DNA from: Mycoplasmopsis columbinasalis
GTDB lineage: Bacteria > Bacillota_I > Bacilli_A > Mycoplasmatales > Metamycoplasmataceae
Direction of reading: 5' to 3'
NCBI RefSeq assembly: GCF_900660705.1
Contig: NZ_LR215043.1
Span: forward strand, 124,001 to 188,000
DNA: 64,000 bases
Position 1 is the first letter of the stretch, and each line of letters starts with the position of its first letter. Shown here piece after piece: positions 1-10,471 of this stretch. Below the pieces are notes generated by a model, which saw only the letters and a list, made by a program, of their open reading frames with translations, searched no databases and was not told where the DNA came from. A program made the translations under genes and the position numbers.

Positions 1-557
1 GCGCAAATAAATTTTACGGACCAACAGGTTTCGGAGTTTTAGCAATGCAAAAACATTTAGCTGAACAATTGCAACCAACTTTTATTGGTGGTGGCACTCT
101 TGATGCAGTAGAAAAAGATGGAGAAATTTGTATTAATCAAGGTGTAATGAATATGGAGCCTGGAACTCCAAATCTCGGTGCCATTCATATGTTTGATGCA
201 GCAATTGATTTTTTTAACGAACATTTAGGTTACAAAAAAACCAAAGCAACTCTTGAAGAAATTACTAAATATTTGTACAACAATTTAGCAAATATACCTA
301 ATTTACAGTTATATAACTCAAATGATAATCATATTGTTCTTTTTAATATTAAAGGAATTCCAGCTCAAGATGTTGCTCACTATTTAGCAACAAAAAACAT
401 TTATGTTCGTGCTGGAGCTTTTTGCGCTCAATATCTTAAAAATACCAGAAGTGAAAAAAGTTTTGTTCGCATTTCACTTGCAATTTATAATGACAAAACA
501 GATTGTGACGCTTTAATAGCTGCTCTTAAGGATGGAGGTGATTTTCTTGTTGTTTAA
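1..557 (+). CDS. sufS: Cysteine desulfurase SufS-type, C-terminal part (5' end outside window)
   Basis: PLP-dependent cysteine desulfurase that takes sulfur from cysteine for Fe-S cluster or thio-modification. Reading frame 3 is open from the window edge. The first visible residues include KFYGPTG, which follows the PLP lysine region in this family. The active-site cysteine lies in RAGAFCAQ near residue 143 of the visible part, the class II (SufS) position. The stop at 555-557 overlaps the following sufU start, so the pair is translationally coupled. Family assignment is firm; the N-terminal half, including most of the PLP pocket, is not in the window. Confidence 0.9.
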   Translation, partial: ANKFYGPTGFGVLAMQKHLAEQLQPTFIGGGTLDAVEKDGEICINQGVMNMEPGTPNLGAIHMFDAAIDFFNEHLGYKKTKATLEEITKYLYNNLANIPNLQLYNSNDNHIVLFNIKGIPAQDVAHYLATKNIYVRAGAFCAQYLKNTRSEKSFVRISLAIYNDKTDCDALIAALKDGGDFLVV

Positions 558-987
558 TCAAAATCAAAAACGCGAAATCATAATGAAACATTATCTTGAG
601 CCTAAGTTTAAAGTTAGCAACGATGTTAAATTTAAGAATGAAACCAAAAAATATGGTGAAAGTTGTGGCGACTTTTTGGTAATTGAACCTCATTTCGATC
701 AAAATAAATTAGTTGATATCAAATTTAAAGGTGAAGGCTGTGCATTTTTTATTGCTTCGACTGATATTTTGTGCGACTGACTTTTAAATAATACATTTGA
801 GCAATACACCAATAAAATAGCAATTTATGAAAAATTGCTCACAGGAAAAACACTCTCAGATGAAGAACAAAATTTACTCGGTGAATTAATGGTCTTTGAT
901 AATGTTAAATTACATCACAACCGCCTAAACTGTTGCATGATGTTACCACGTTTACTTATTAAAAAATTTGAAGATGCCCAAAACTAA
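547..987 (+). CDS. sufU: Fe-S scaffold / sulfur acceptor SufU
   Basis: IscU-like zinc/Fe-S scaffold that accepts sulfur from SufS. All three cysteine positions expected of SufU are visible: GESCGDF, GEGCAFF and RLNCCMMLP. One in-frame TGA (778-780) reads Trp. A strong Shine-Dalgarno GGAGGTGAT (534-542) points to the TTG codons at 547 or 550, overlapping the end of sufS by about 11 nt; ATG 583 is a possible alternative. The 3' end overlaps the start of the polymerase gene. Length of about 146 aa is normal for the family. Confidence 0.85.
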
Positions 988-2248
988 AACTATTTTTCAT
1001 ATTGACTGTGATTCTTTCTTTGTGAGCGCACACCGAACTATTAATCCTAGTTTAATTGGCAAACCAGTATTAATTGGAAGAAGAAATCGCCACTCAATTG
1101 CGACATCAATTAGCTATGAATTAAAAAATAAAGGGGTAAAGGTGGGCTGACCTCTTTATATGATTTTTAATGTTGAACCGAAAGCTATCGTTGTTGAGCC
1201 CGATTACAATTTATATTCTGAGTTATCGACCAAAATTTTTAATTACATAGAACAAAAATATGCTGATAAAATCGAAATTTTTTCAATCGATGAATGTTGA
1301 ATTGATGTAACAAATTTTTTAGGTGAGTCAGATCCTATTACGTTAGCTTATGGCATACAAAAAGATATTGCGCAAAAATTTAAAGTTCCAATTTCAATCG
1401 GTGTTTCATACAATAAATTTTTAGCAAAAATGGCAACCAATCTAGCAAAACCGAACGGTGTACGTATGATTACACAGAAGAATTTCAAGGAATTGATTTG
1501 ACCTTTGGATTTATCTGAATTTTTTGGAATTGGCAAAGCAACTTTACCAAAGTTAAATGCTATTGGAGTCTATAAAATAGGTGATTTAGCAAAACTAGAA
1601 TACAATAGTCCTGAAGTTTATGCAATTATGCACACCACTGGTGATCGTATTATTAAACAAGCTCAAGGACTTGGCGACGATGACCTAAAAAGTCCGCAAA
1701 ATGCTAAAAGTATTTCTGCAGATTTTACTTTTTTTCACGGTGAAATGAATAATGAAGAGGAAATTATTGATATTATCAAAACTCTTACTCGTAAAATTGT
1801 TACCAAAGCACGAAATCGTGATTATGTGACCAATTCGGTAGGTGTAACTGTTCGCAAAATGGACCGCACTTGAGATGGAAAAAATTTGAAGCTAACTGAC
1901 TATACAAATGATTATGATGACATTTTAGAAAATATATTAAGAGCGTTCAATTCTTTTTGAAACGGCGAATTAATTCGTGGTGTTGGAGTAAAATTAAATC
2001 ATATTTTACCAATCGAAGATGTTGGTCAGCAGTTAAAATTGTTTGAAACAAGTAGAGTAAAAACGCAAAAAATGTTACAAAAAATGCAAGTTAATGAACA
2101 AGTAACAAAAGTTAAACAAGTAATTCGTGGTTTAAATCGCCAAAGTAATGACAAAATATTTTTAACTGGAAAAGATTTCTTGCGTGATAAAACTTATAGC
2201 AAAAACAATATTAAATTCAAATCTGAAGATGAAAAAAGTAAGGAGTAA
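974..2248 (+). CDS. dinB: Y-family DNA polymerase (DinB/UmuC-type, Pol IV-like)
   Basis: Translesion DNA polymerase of 424 aa. The N-terminal palm motif FHIDCDSFFVS and the second catalytic motif FSIDECWID (acidic residues for two-metal catalysis) are intact. They are followed by a PxxIGVSYNK-FLAKMATNLAKP fingers/thumb region and a helix-hairpin-helix segment (FFGIGKATLPKLN). Several TGA codons (for example 1148, 1276 and 1499) read Trp. ATG 974 lies inside the 3' end of sufU (14-nt overlap); TTG 968 is an alternative. The C-terminus is basic and lacks an obvious beta-clamp peptide, although QQLKLFE near 2030-2045 resembles one. Confidence 0.88.
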
Positions 2249-2250
2249 AA

Positions 2251-3351
2251 ATGAAAATTGGTTTATTTGGCGGTTCATTTAACCCTGTGCATAAGGGACA
2301 TTTAGAAATTGCGCGTTTAGCAAGTAAGCAACTAGAACTGGATCAAATCATTTTTATTCCCGCGGCCAAAAATCCTTTCAAGAAGAAACAAAGTATCGCT
2401 GATAGTCAAGATCGTATCAATATGTTGAATTTAGCACTTGCTGATGAACCTAATTTTACTGTAAGCGAATTTGAAACAAAACGTGGTGGTGTAAGTTACA
2501 CCTTTGAAACAATTAGATACTTTAGGCAAAAGTTCCCAAACGATCAGCTTTTCTTCTTAATGGGTTCAGATTTACTACCTAAACTTAATAAATGAGAATA
2601 TATTGAAGAAATTGCTGCAAACTGTCAACTTGTTGCTTTTCGTCGTTCTAAACAAATTAATCGCATCAATGCCAAGCGTTTTAATGTAATTTTGCTTAAA
2701 AACCCATTGTTCGAAGAATCTTCAACTGCGATTCGTAGTGGTCACCTTGAATATTGTGACGATAAAGTTGCTAGCTACATTGGCGCAAATTTCTTGTACG
2801 CAAAAGAAATTGTTCACAACACTTTAAAAAGATGGCCTGACCGTGCTAAACACTGTGTCCAAACAGCTGAATTTGCTGTGAAACTCGCACAAGCAACTAA
2901 TTACAGCGTTAAGAAAGCATATTTTACTGGTTTATTTCATGATATTTGTAAGTATGTTGAAGGTGAAGTGGCAGTCGAATTTTTAGCACGATTTATGCCG
3001 CTTAGTCAAGCCAAAAGTATCAAGAAACACGAGTATCATCAGTTAGTTGGTTATTATTGGTTGAAACATGTTTACAAGTTGTCTGATGAAGACATTTTGC
3101 ACGCTATTAAAATTCATACCACGATGGCAATTGATATGTCAATACTCGATAAAATTTTATTTGTTGCAGACAAAATTTGCGAGGGCAGACGTTGACCCGG
3201 TATTCAGAAACTTAGAAAGCTTGCGCTTGAAGACTTCGAAGCCGGGTTTGTAGCTGTGGTGCGAGCTAATTATGAATTTAACCTTGCTAAGGGAGTTGTT
3301 TTTGATGAACCAACACAAAGAATCTATGATCACTGACTTAAACAAAACTAG
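2251..3351 (+). CDS. nadD: Bifunctional nicotinate-nucleotide adenylyltransferase / HD-domain YqeK hydrolase
   Basis: 366-aa fusion. Residues 1 to about 185 are NadD, which adenylylates nicotinate mononucleotide in NAD synthesis; it shows the nucleotidyltransferase motif GGSFNPVHKGH (7-17) and the C-terminal SSTAIRSG signature. From about residue 190 a YqeK-type HD domain follows, with LFHDICKY (HD pair, about residue 229) and a further histidine (KIHTT); YqeK proteins hydrolyse diadenosine tetraphosphate. TGA codons at 2593, 3193 and 3331 read Trp. The fusion is known in mycoplasmas. It starts 2 nt after dinB with an AAGGAG Shine-Dalgarno. Confidence 0.9.
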
Positions 3352-4087
3352 GTTACAAAAATTAATTGCAGCTAGTGGCTATTGTTCGCGACGCGAAGCA
3401 GAAAAACTAATTCAACAAGGGAAAGTACGCATAAACGGTCAAGTCGCACCCCTTGGAAGTTTAGCAACTAGTGCTGATCTAATCACCATTAACAACCAGC
3501 CTTTAGACTTGGAACCACCACAATTAGTTTACATTTTATTAAACAAACCACCAAAAACAATTACCACAGCACGTGACCCACAGAAAAGAACAACTGTTGT
3601 TGATTTAATTGATACTAGTTTACGTATAGTACCTGTAGGTAGGCTTGATTACGATACAACCGGTGCTTTGCTCTTAACTAATGACCTTAAATTAGTTAAC
3701 CAATTAACACACCCAAAATATGAAATTCAACGCATATATCGTGCACGCCTTGATGCGCCATTAACTCGCAGAGAATTAATCCAAATTAACAAAGGGATTC
3801 TAGTTAATGGTAAAATTTCTCACCAACTTGTACAGCAAGTTGATCAGAAGTCATACTTAGTTACTCTGCACGTAGGTTCTTATCACCATGTCAAACTTTT
3901 GTTTGCACACTTCGAACGAAAAGTACTAACTTTAAAAAGAATTCAGTATGCGAATTTAACGATTCAAAATTTACCAATTGGCGCTTACCGCCCACTAAAA
4001 TTGAAAGAACTCAAAGACTTAAAATTCTTGGTTCGCCAACAAGAAGCACGACTTCAAACTAAAGAACAACCAACGCATGAAAAGTAA
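3305..4087 (+). CDS. rRNA pseudouridine synthase, RluB/RsuA family
   Basis: 260-aa enzyme that isomerises a uridine in rRNA. The N-terminal S4 RNA-binding domain (LQKLIAASGYCSRREAEKLI) is followed by the catalytic motif GRLDYDTTGALLLTND, whose first Asp is the nucleophile. ATG 3305 was chosen because AAGGGAG (3289-3295) lies 9 nt upstream; the start is inside the end of nadD-yqeK (47-nt overlap), consistent with one operon. RluB and RsuA cannot be separated from sequence alone. Confidence 0.88.
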   Translation: MNQHKESMITDLNKTRLQKLIAASGYCSRREAEKLIQQGKVRINGQVAPLGSLATSADLITINNQPLDLEPPQLVYILLNKPPKTITTARDPQKRTTVVDLIDTSLRIVPVGRLDYDTTGALLLTNDLKLVNQLTHPKYEIQRIYRARLDAPLTRRELIQINKGILVNGKISHQLVQQVDQKSYLVTLHVGSYHHVKLLFAHFERKVLTLKRIQYANLTIQNLPIGAYRPLKLKELKDLKFLVRQQEARLQTKEQPTHEK

Positions 4088-5204
4088 ATGAAAATGATTA
4101 ACCTTCACACCTGTACCTCTAGTCTTGAGCACAGTTAGCTGCTCAAGTAGTTTTTATCAACTAGAACAAACACTTAAAGTTACTTTTAGCATTGATTTTG
4201 CTAAAAACGTAGAAACTTACCAGCACAATTACCAACAAGTTACTAACTTTCTAAGCAAAGACCAAAACGAAAGCGCCTACAAATATTTACTCAAAGATTG
4301 AGCACGCGTGAACGAAATTACCAACTACTGAACGCAAAATATCAGTAACCAAAACAAGATTTCGCTCTTGTTACAACAACCTTTCGACGCTAAAGACATT
4401 GGTTATTATGCTAGTGATGGCACTTTTGTGTCGCTCAAAACCAATTTAGCCTGAGTTTTAGAAGCTATGGACCTGAATACTAACGGTTTTTTTAGCCAAG
4501 ATAATTTTGCCGCTAAAATTTGAAATTTTGGTCGTTTAAATCGTGAAATTGATGAAGTTGTGCAGTCGGCGCTCACAACTTTTGAACGTACTGCCTATGG
4601 ACGTTTTTATCGTACTCTCACAATCGACCCATATTTAAGTCAAGATTGACCTTTTTATCATGGCGATAAGGAAAAAACTGACATTTTGTTCACTCGTTTA
4701 AATACTGATGCAGCAAGTTTTCACACAGATTTTGTTGCGAAAATTTATGATGCTTCCAAAAGTGGAATTGATTATTCCAAACTTGGCAATGTGCTTAACC
4801 CCGATGGTACTTATGGACATGTGCACGCACTGGTAAATTTGTGACGCGAATGAACATCGATGTTTGTTGTTTACCGCGATCCACAAACTGGACAAATTAT
4901 TATCAACTCTAACAACAAAGCGCAAGCAATTACTGATTTTTATCAACGGTTTATCGCCGCTAAATCTGCGCTAGGACTTACAAGCGAAAAAATTGTTATT
5001 ATTAATACGCAGGTACAAGGGCAAACATTCGCTTTTGAAACATTTTTAGATAATTGACAAACTGTGATTAATCAAAACAAAGGCCCCGAGCTGTTTGTAA
5101 GTAACTATATTACTCAATTCGAAGATAGATTATTTAAACCACTAGCAGAAATGAATGCTATTGGCGCAACATTAGTGCGTAGCATTAATGAATTTGGTGT
5201 GTAG
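4077..5204 (+). CDS. Lipoprotein of unknown function
   Basis: 375-aa protein that starts at ATG 4077, inside the last codons of the pseudouridine synthase (11-nt overlap). The N-terminus MKSKWKWLTF is a basic start followed by a hydrophobic stretch and the lipobox LSTVSC, so it should be lipid-anchored on the cell surface. At least eight TGA codons read Trp. The mature part is rich in aromatic residues (Y, W, F). I recognise no enzymatic motif. A bidirectional terminator follows immediately. Confidence 0.75.
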
Positions 5205-5231
5205 AACTTTGACAATGTCAAAGTTTTTTAT
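5205..5231. terminator. Bidirectional rho-independent terminator
   Basis: AACTTTGAC-aat-GTCAAAGTT followed by T6. The reverse complement also ends in a T/A-rich run. It sits between the convergent lipoprotein gene and the gamma-glutamylcyclotransferase-like gene, and overlaps the latter's stop codon. Confidence 0.8.
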
Positions 5232-5683
5232 TGCTTTTTTACAGCGCGTGCAAGCGCTTCGAACAAAATTCTTTGGTCAAAGTTTCAAGTACGATAACCT
5301 TCTAAACAAACTTGTCAGTATGTTTGGGTTGGCAGCGCCACAGTTGCAGCTGGATTCATCACGTAGGCGAAACATTCGATGGTTTTCATTTGAGCGTTAT
5401 GTTCGAAGTTGATGCGGAAAATTTCTTTATTATAAAGGGTGGGAAAATCTTCAAACGCATCAAGTGCCTCTTGGTCACGAGGACTAATTTGGTAAATTAC
5501 CACCGGAACAACAGCAGTGCTTGTTGGTGTGCAGTCAAGAGTTAAGTAAGCAGAATCAGTAAGGCGCTTAAAGTTGAGTGTGTAATTAGATAAGGTTGTT
5601 TGGCAAATAACTGTGGCATCGGGGCAAAGTTGTTGCATTTGGGTAAGATTTAAATTCGAACCATAAGCTAAGTAGTATTTCAT
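5228..5683 (-). CDS. Gamma-glutamylcyclotransferase-like (AIG2/GGCT fold) protein
   Basis: 151-aa protein of the GGCT/AIG2 family. Its N-terminal YYLAYGSNLN is the family's substrate-binding loop, and a conserved acidic region (LDAFEDFPTLY) follows in the middle. Family members release 5-oxoproline from gamma-glutamyl compounds; the substrate here is unknown. The TGA at 5315 reads Trp and the frame continues to TAA at 5228. A GGAA-type Shine-Dalgarno lies just upstream. The 3' end is inside the bidirectional terminator. Confidence 0.75.
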
Positions 5684-5985
5684 TTTCTATTCCTTGGAGA
5701 GTATGTTTCTTTAATTATAAAAGTATAACTAGTGTTAGCTAGTTTGTGTTTTTAGTTAAAAAAAGACCTACAAACCTAAAAGCTTGATTTGTAGGTCTTT
5801 GAGTTTGTAGAAACTAATTTTAAGTTAGCACCCAAACTCTGAAGTTAAAAGTAAAGAATAAAAGTTTTAAGTAAAGTAAATTAGAAAAGTTTAATAAATG
5901 ATTAAATAAAATTTCATTTTAACACAAATTTAGTGAAATTTCTAAAGGCTAAATTTGAGTGATTATTTGTTGGACTAAGAAATAA
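5684..5985. other. Intergenic region between ldh and the GGCT-like gene
   Basis: AT-rich stretch of 302 nt. It holds the ldh terminator (5762-5806) and, nearest 5684, the Shine-Dalgarno/promoter region of the leftward GGCT-like gene. No additional ORF with coding features was seen. Confidence 0.6.
5755..5800 (-). terminator. Terminator of ldh
   Basis: 13-bp stem AAAGACCTACAAA (5762-5774) / TTTGTAGGTCTTT (5788-5800). On the minus strand it is followed by a run of T (5755-5761). Confidence 0.8.
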
Positions 5986-6951
5986 TTATTTAAAGTCAAC
6001 ATCAACGTCGATTAAGCCAAGTGTATCCTTGTGTACTTTAGCTAATGCTGTAGTTGATTTTTCAAAAGCAGCAAGTTCGTCTTTGTTGAAACTTACCTTG
6101 CTTGGAAGGTATTCGTAACCATTTTTACCAACGATTACAGGAATTGAAGTGTAAATACCTGCGTTCTTGTATTCTTTTGGTAATTTAACACCAACATTCA
6201 TTACAAGACGCTTGTCGTTAACAACAGCACTGGTAATTTCGTAAAGTGATGTACCAATACCAAATTGTGTGTTGCCCTTAAGGTTGTAAATGTAAAGACC
6301 TTCTTTAACAGTACGTACAAGTAATTCGTCTAATTCATCTTTCTTAATTACACCTGCTGAAATTAAGTCTTGAAGGTTTGAGTCACCAATTTTCATTGTT
6401 GATCATGCTACCATCGCACTTGCACCGTGTTCACCAAGTACTGATGCTTGCACTGTGTCTGCAGCAACATTCAATTTTTCACCAATGAATTTCTTCAATC
6501 TAGCTGAGTCAAGTAAAGTACCAGTTGAAATAACTCTGTGGTGAGGAATGCCTGAAGCGTATGGCAAGATAGCGGCCATCACATCACATGGGTTTGAGGC
6601 AACAACTACAACGCCAGTGAAACCGTTTTTGGTTAATTCATCACCAAAGTGTTTCATTAACTTAGCATTTTCGGCAGCAAGAGCTAAACGGTCGGTTAAG
6701 TTCTTCATAGGAATTGATGCAGTAATAATTGCAACATCAGCTCCTTTAGCGTCAGCAAAAGTACCTTTTCTGAAAGTTGAACGGTTTCTAGGCATTAATG
6801 CAACCATATCTTGTAAGTCGTGCGCGTGTGCTTCACATACGTTTTCATTTTTGTCGATGAATACGTATTCAGCTTCTAAACCACGAGTCACCGCGATTGT
6901 TGTAAATGTAATACCAACATTACCTAAGCCGATAACAACGATTTTTTTCAT
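5986..6951 (-). CDS. ldh: L-lactate dehydrogenase
   Basis: 321-aa NAD-dependent enzyme that reduces pyruvate to L-lactate. The Rossmann motif GLGNVGIT begins at residue 8; the substrate/loop arginine region is ASIPMKNLTDR; the catalytic His lies in VLGEHGAS; SNPCD is the NAD-contact loop. The TGA at 6403 reads Trp (MVAWSTMK). AAGGAT lies upstream of the ATG. Length is typical. The neighbouring upstream gene on the same strand encodes an organic-acid carrier, which fits export or import of fermentation acids. Confidence 0.95.
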
Positions 6952-7105
6952 AAATTGATATCCTTTTTTAAATGTTTGTTTAAATAATCTGTAGAAATAA
7001 CTACTACTTTTTTGAAAAGTTGATTGGTTTTTAGTTCATTTAGTAATTATTTTTTACATAAAAATTTTAACACAAAATGATGTGCGAAGGTTAAAAAGGC
7101 GCAAA

Positions 7106-7133
7106 GAAAAAGCCCTTTGGGGAGAGCTTTTTC
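7106..7133 (-). terminator. Terminator of the AEC transporter gene
   Basis: GAAAAAGC/GCTTTTTC stem around a G-rich loop, read on the minus strand and followed by TTTG. It separates the carrier gene from ldh, so ldh likely has its own promoter. Confidence 0.6.
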
Positions 7134-7173
7134 ATTTGATTTAAACTTGTAAAATCATCAATTAGTACAATTT

Positions 7174-8457
7174 TTACGCTACTACTGGCAATGCACCAAC
7201 TGGGTAAATTGCATCAAAGCTTAATTTTGCAATAATTGTTCAAACAGGCATTGCTATCAACGCACCAATTGTTGATAATGTTGAAACTTCTGAAGTTAAG
7301 TTTACGTATTTGTGATTTGCTGTAACCGAGAAAATTGTACATACAGCAGCTGGTGGAGTTGCAGCAAGAAGTACAAGAAGTATTGCTGTAGAGTTACCTT
7401 TTTCCCCAAATACCCCTCCTGCTACCAAACCTAATACAACTAAGAACACTACAAGTGGTAATGTAAATAATTTACGCACCGTTGTAATTCAAACTGTAGG
7501 GTTTTTAGCAGCTTTTTTAACATCACTAACTGCAAGTGAACCACCAATTACAAGTCAAGCAAGAGGTGAAATAATCTTTGAACCAGTGTCAATTGCGTTA
7601 CCTAGTGCTGGAAGTTGAATTCTAAATGTTTCTCAATAAGTACCAGAGGCTAATTTAGGTTCTACTGTAGAAAGAGTGTATGGATGTTTTGCTGAGTATG
7701 CAGCATTAGCCACAAATTTAGTATCTGCACCTGGAATAAATTGAATTGCTCATAAAAGCAATGAAACATAAAGACAAATCATCATTGGGCTAAATACTTG
7801 TTTTAAGATATTTTTAGCATTCTTTTTACTGAATTTGTCTCCACTGTAAATAAGTGGCAAGAATCCAAACGCGCCAATCATATATGGCAAGTTTCAAACT
7901 TGAAGAAGAGCTCTGGCGTATTCGTCAAATACAACTCCTTTCATTGCGTCTACTATTGGAACCGCAAAAAATTGCAATGAACCATAAGCGATCATAGCTT
8001 GAATAGCCATTAATTTTTGTCTATAATCAACAAGGTAAGCTTCTCTAAATCTTTCAAAAGTTTCCAAGTTACCTGGATTTTTTTCTTGGGTTCTCTTGAA
8101 TAAAGCTTCGGCTTGTCTATTAATAAATTTAGGAACCATACGAGGGAAAAAGTTAGCGACTAAATATGCTAACGTGTGGAAAATCAAGTAGAATGCAAGT
8201 GAAAGTCCGAGCACCACTCCAACTTGTTTTGCAAGGTCTTTGTTTGCAGCAGCCATAAACGCGCTAATAGTTAAAAATGGAAGCGCAAACTCTAATGTAA
8301 ACTTGGCAAGTTTTCCATTAATTTCACGCGTAAAGATACCTTTTTTTGTTACATAATAACCAATTAAAATAAACATAAGGGTAACAATAACTGCCCCTCA
8401 CATTCCTTGCGCGGTTATTAGTCCTTTAAAATTGTCTCACGGTGTTGATGTTGTCAT
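7174..8457 (-). CDS. AEC-family transporter (malate/auxin-efflux carrier type)
   Basis: 427-aa polytopic membrane protein of the AEC family, probably moving malate, lactate or a related organic anion. Features are the N-terminal helix MWGAVIVTLMFILIGYYVTKK, the hallmark N-K-L-A-x-F-T-L-x-F-A-L-P-F-L segment ending the first half, and more hydrophobic segments in the C-terminal half (around LPLVVFLVVLGLVAGG). Many TGA codons read Trp. The Shine-Dalgarno AAAGGAC lies upstream of ATG 8457. It lies directly upstream of ldh on the same strand, which supports an organic acid role; the exact substrate is inference. Confidence 0.8.
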
Positions 8458-8701
8458 TTTGTCCTTTATGTAAAAATGATAAAAATCTATTCAACAAATA
8501 TATCAAGGTTATTATCTGACATTGACTCTAACCAATAAAATTATAAAGGGTAAGATTGTTTTTTGGGTTAAATGCTCCGTTTTTGTGAAAATACGAACAA
8601 TTAATTTTCAATTAAGGACAAATTTCGTAATTTTTCTTTAATAGTATTCAAGCTTTCCGTGTGTTAAAATTTCACAATAAAATGATGTAAAAAGGAACAA
8701 A

Positions 8702-9277
8702 ATGAAAATATATGCAGATACTGCTAATGAAGATTTTGCACTAATTCTCTTTGACGAAAATAATAACTGTATTAAACAAACAATCATTGTAAATGCTCCA
8801 AAAAAGGTTCATTTATTAGTTGATGAATTTAACAAATTAGTTAACGAAACAAACACAAAAATTAGCGAAATTTTAGAATTTTATTTGAATTTAGGACCTG
8901 GTTATTTTACAGGAGTCAGAACAGCATTAACCTTTCTAAGAACAATGGCAACAATCCTGAAAAAACCTATGTTTACTATTAGTACTTTTGAAATTTTGCA
9001 ACACCAAAACCCGCAAAAGAAAAATTTTTATTTAAATGCATCTGGTAACAAAATGTACCAATTTTGTAATGAAAATGTTTTTGACGCGCAAAACATAAAA
9101 GTTGTTGCTCATGACAATGAAATGCAAACCGACAAAGTGGACTGGCTTCATTTTTGTTCGCATTTCAGTGCGTATCAAAAATTATTTAAAAAATACAATT
9201 ATCAAGATTTAATCAAAATCGAACCTTATTACATCAAAAAGCCGCAAATCGGAGCGCAAAAATCAATAAAGGACTAA
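8702..9277 (+). CDS. tsaB: tRNA threonylcarbamoyladenosine biosynthesis protein TsaB
   Basis: 191-aa TsaB-like protein. It is a non-catalytic partner of TsaD in making t6A37 on ANN-decoding tRNAs. It shows the ASKHA-type N-terminus (MKIYADTANE) and the family motif GPGYFTGVRT at about residues 63-72. AAAAAGGAA lies upstream of ATG 8702. It is co-transcribed with fmt (4-nt gap). The divergent intergenic region 8458-8701 carries both promoters. Confidence 0.88.
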   Translation: MKIYADTANEDFALILFDENNNCIKQTIIVNAPKKVHLLVDEFNKLVNETNTKISEILEFYLNLGPGYFTGVRTALTFLRTMATILKKPMFTISTFEILQHQNPQKKNFYLNASGNKMYQFCNENVFDAQNIKVVAHDNEMQTDKVDWLHFCSHFSAYQKLFKKYNYQDLIKIEPYYIKKPQIGAQKSIKD

Positions 9278-9281
9278 TTAT

Positions 9282-10124
9282 ATGATAAAAATTTTACTGG
9301 CGGGGACACCTGAATTTGCTGTTCCTATTTTTGAAAAAATCATTCAAAATTTCCACGTTGTTGGAATCGTTTCACAACCAGATCGCCCTGCGAATCGAGG
9401 ACACAAAACCTTACCAACTCCAACCAAATTACTTGCGCAAAAATATAATATTCCTTGTTTCCAACCTGAAAAAATTGGCCAAATTAAGGATGAATTAAGT
9501 CAACTGAACTATGACTATTTCATTACCGCTGCTTTTGGACAATTTGTGCCAGCTAGTATTTTGAAATTAGCAAAAAAATATAATCTCAACGTTCATGGTT
9601 CGCTTTTACCAAAATATCGGGGCGCAGCGCCCATTCAGCACTCATTATTAAATGGAGATAAAATTACCGGTATTTCAATTATGGAAATGATTCTCGAAAT
9701 GGATGCTGGTGATGTTTTTACTACTTTGCACTATCAAATCAAACCACGAGATGTTGCAAGCGATGTTTTTACTCAATTGAGTAACTTAACTGCTCAAAAT
9801 ATTGTTGAGATTATTAACAAAATTAACCATGGGATTTATCAAAAAGTTCCACAAGAGAGTGCGAAGGTAACGCTCGCACCAAAATTGCTGAAAGAGCAAG
9901 CTTTCTTAGAAAATTCTTTGACTTGTGAACAAGCAATTAATAAAATTCGAGCCTTCGCAACAACTCCTGGAGCTTATGTTTTAGGAACAAAGGGAGAAAG
10001 AATTAAAATTTTCTTTGCTACCACAACGCCGACTAAAAATGCGATTGTAATCAAATGTGCCGACGGCGAAATTTATGGTATTGATTATCAGTATGAAAGT
10101 CGTAACAGAGTAATTTTAGGTTAA
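9282..10124 (+). CDS. fmt: Methionyl-tRNA formyltransferase
   Basis: 280-aa enzyme that formylates Met-tRNAi using 10-formyl-THF. It begins MIKILLAGTPEFAVP. The catalytic signature NVHGSLLPKYRGAAPIQ (Asn, His) and the following metal/loop Asp (MEMDAGDVF) are intact. The C-terminal OB-like domain is present but short. It follows tsaB by 4 nt. It ends at a strong hairpin terminator. Confidence 0.95.
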   Translation: MIKILLAGTPEFAVPIFEKIIQNFHVVGIVSQPDRPANRGHKTLPTPTKLLAQKYNIPCFQPEKIGQIKDELSQLNYDYFITAAFGQFVPASILKLAKKYNLNVHGSLLPKYRGAAPIQHSLLNGDKITGISIMEMILEMDAGDVFTTLHYQIKPRDVASDVFTQLSNLTAQNIVEIINKINHGIYQKVPQESAKVTLAPKLLKEQAFLENSLTCEQAINKIRAFATTPGAYVLGTKGERIKIFFATTTPTKNAIVIKCADGEIYGIDYQYESRNRVILG

Positions 10125-10136
10125 CTTTAGAATAAA

Positions 10137-10181
10137 AAAAATGACGAATACTATTGCGAAATAGGTATGTTCGTCATTTTT
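10137..10181 (+). terminator. Terminator of tsaB-fmt
   Basis: AAAATGACGAA / TTCGTCATTTT stem with a loop of about 20 nt that itself contains TACTATT/AATAGGTA complementarity; the arm ends in T5. Confidence 0.8.
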
Positions 10182-10209
10182 ACTTTGTTGGATTTACAGC
10201 TCACATTGA

Positions 10210-10449
10210 TTATTTTTTCTCATATTTTGCGTTAGTCATCGAACGCATCACAGCTTTAATTTGCGTTTCGGAAGCTTTTCGTCCCATTTGCGCATACATT
10301 GCACGAATCATTTTTTCAGTTACTGGGGGGTTTTCTTTAATTTGCTTTTCAAAACTTTTTCTAGCACCAATGAAAGCAGTAATAGCACCTACAATTAAAC
10401 ATACAATTGCCACAGCAATAATGATGCCGATTCATCCTCCTGTTGACAT
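10210..10449 (-). CDS. UPF0154 (YneF-type) small membrane protein
   Basis: 79-aa protein with one N-terminal transmembrane helix (residues about 6-28) followed by KSFEKQIKENPPVTEKMIRAMYAQMGRK, written here as separate pieces: the segment NPPVTEKMIRAMYAQMGRK is the hallmark of the YneF/UPF0154 family. TGA reads Trp at residue 6, so the true start is ATG 10449, preceded by AAAGGAG. Function in the family is not established. Confidence 0.85.
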
Positions 10450-10471
10450 TTAACTCCTTTCGTGACCTGAT

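Noticed and set aside
6548-6958. Plus-strand ORF of 136 aa
   Set aside because: Antisense to lactate dehydrogenase; composition and motifs fit only the ldh frame.
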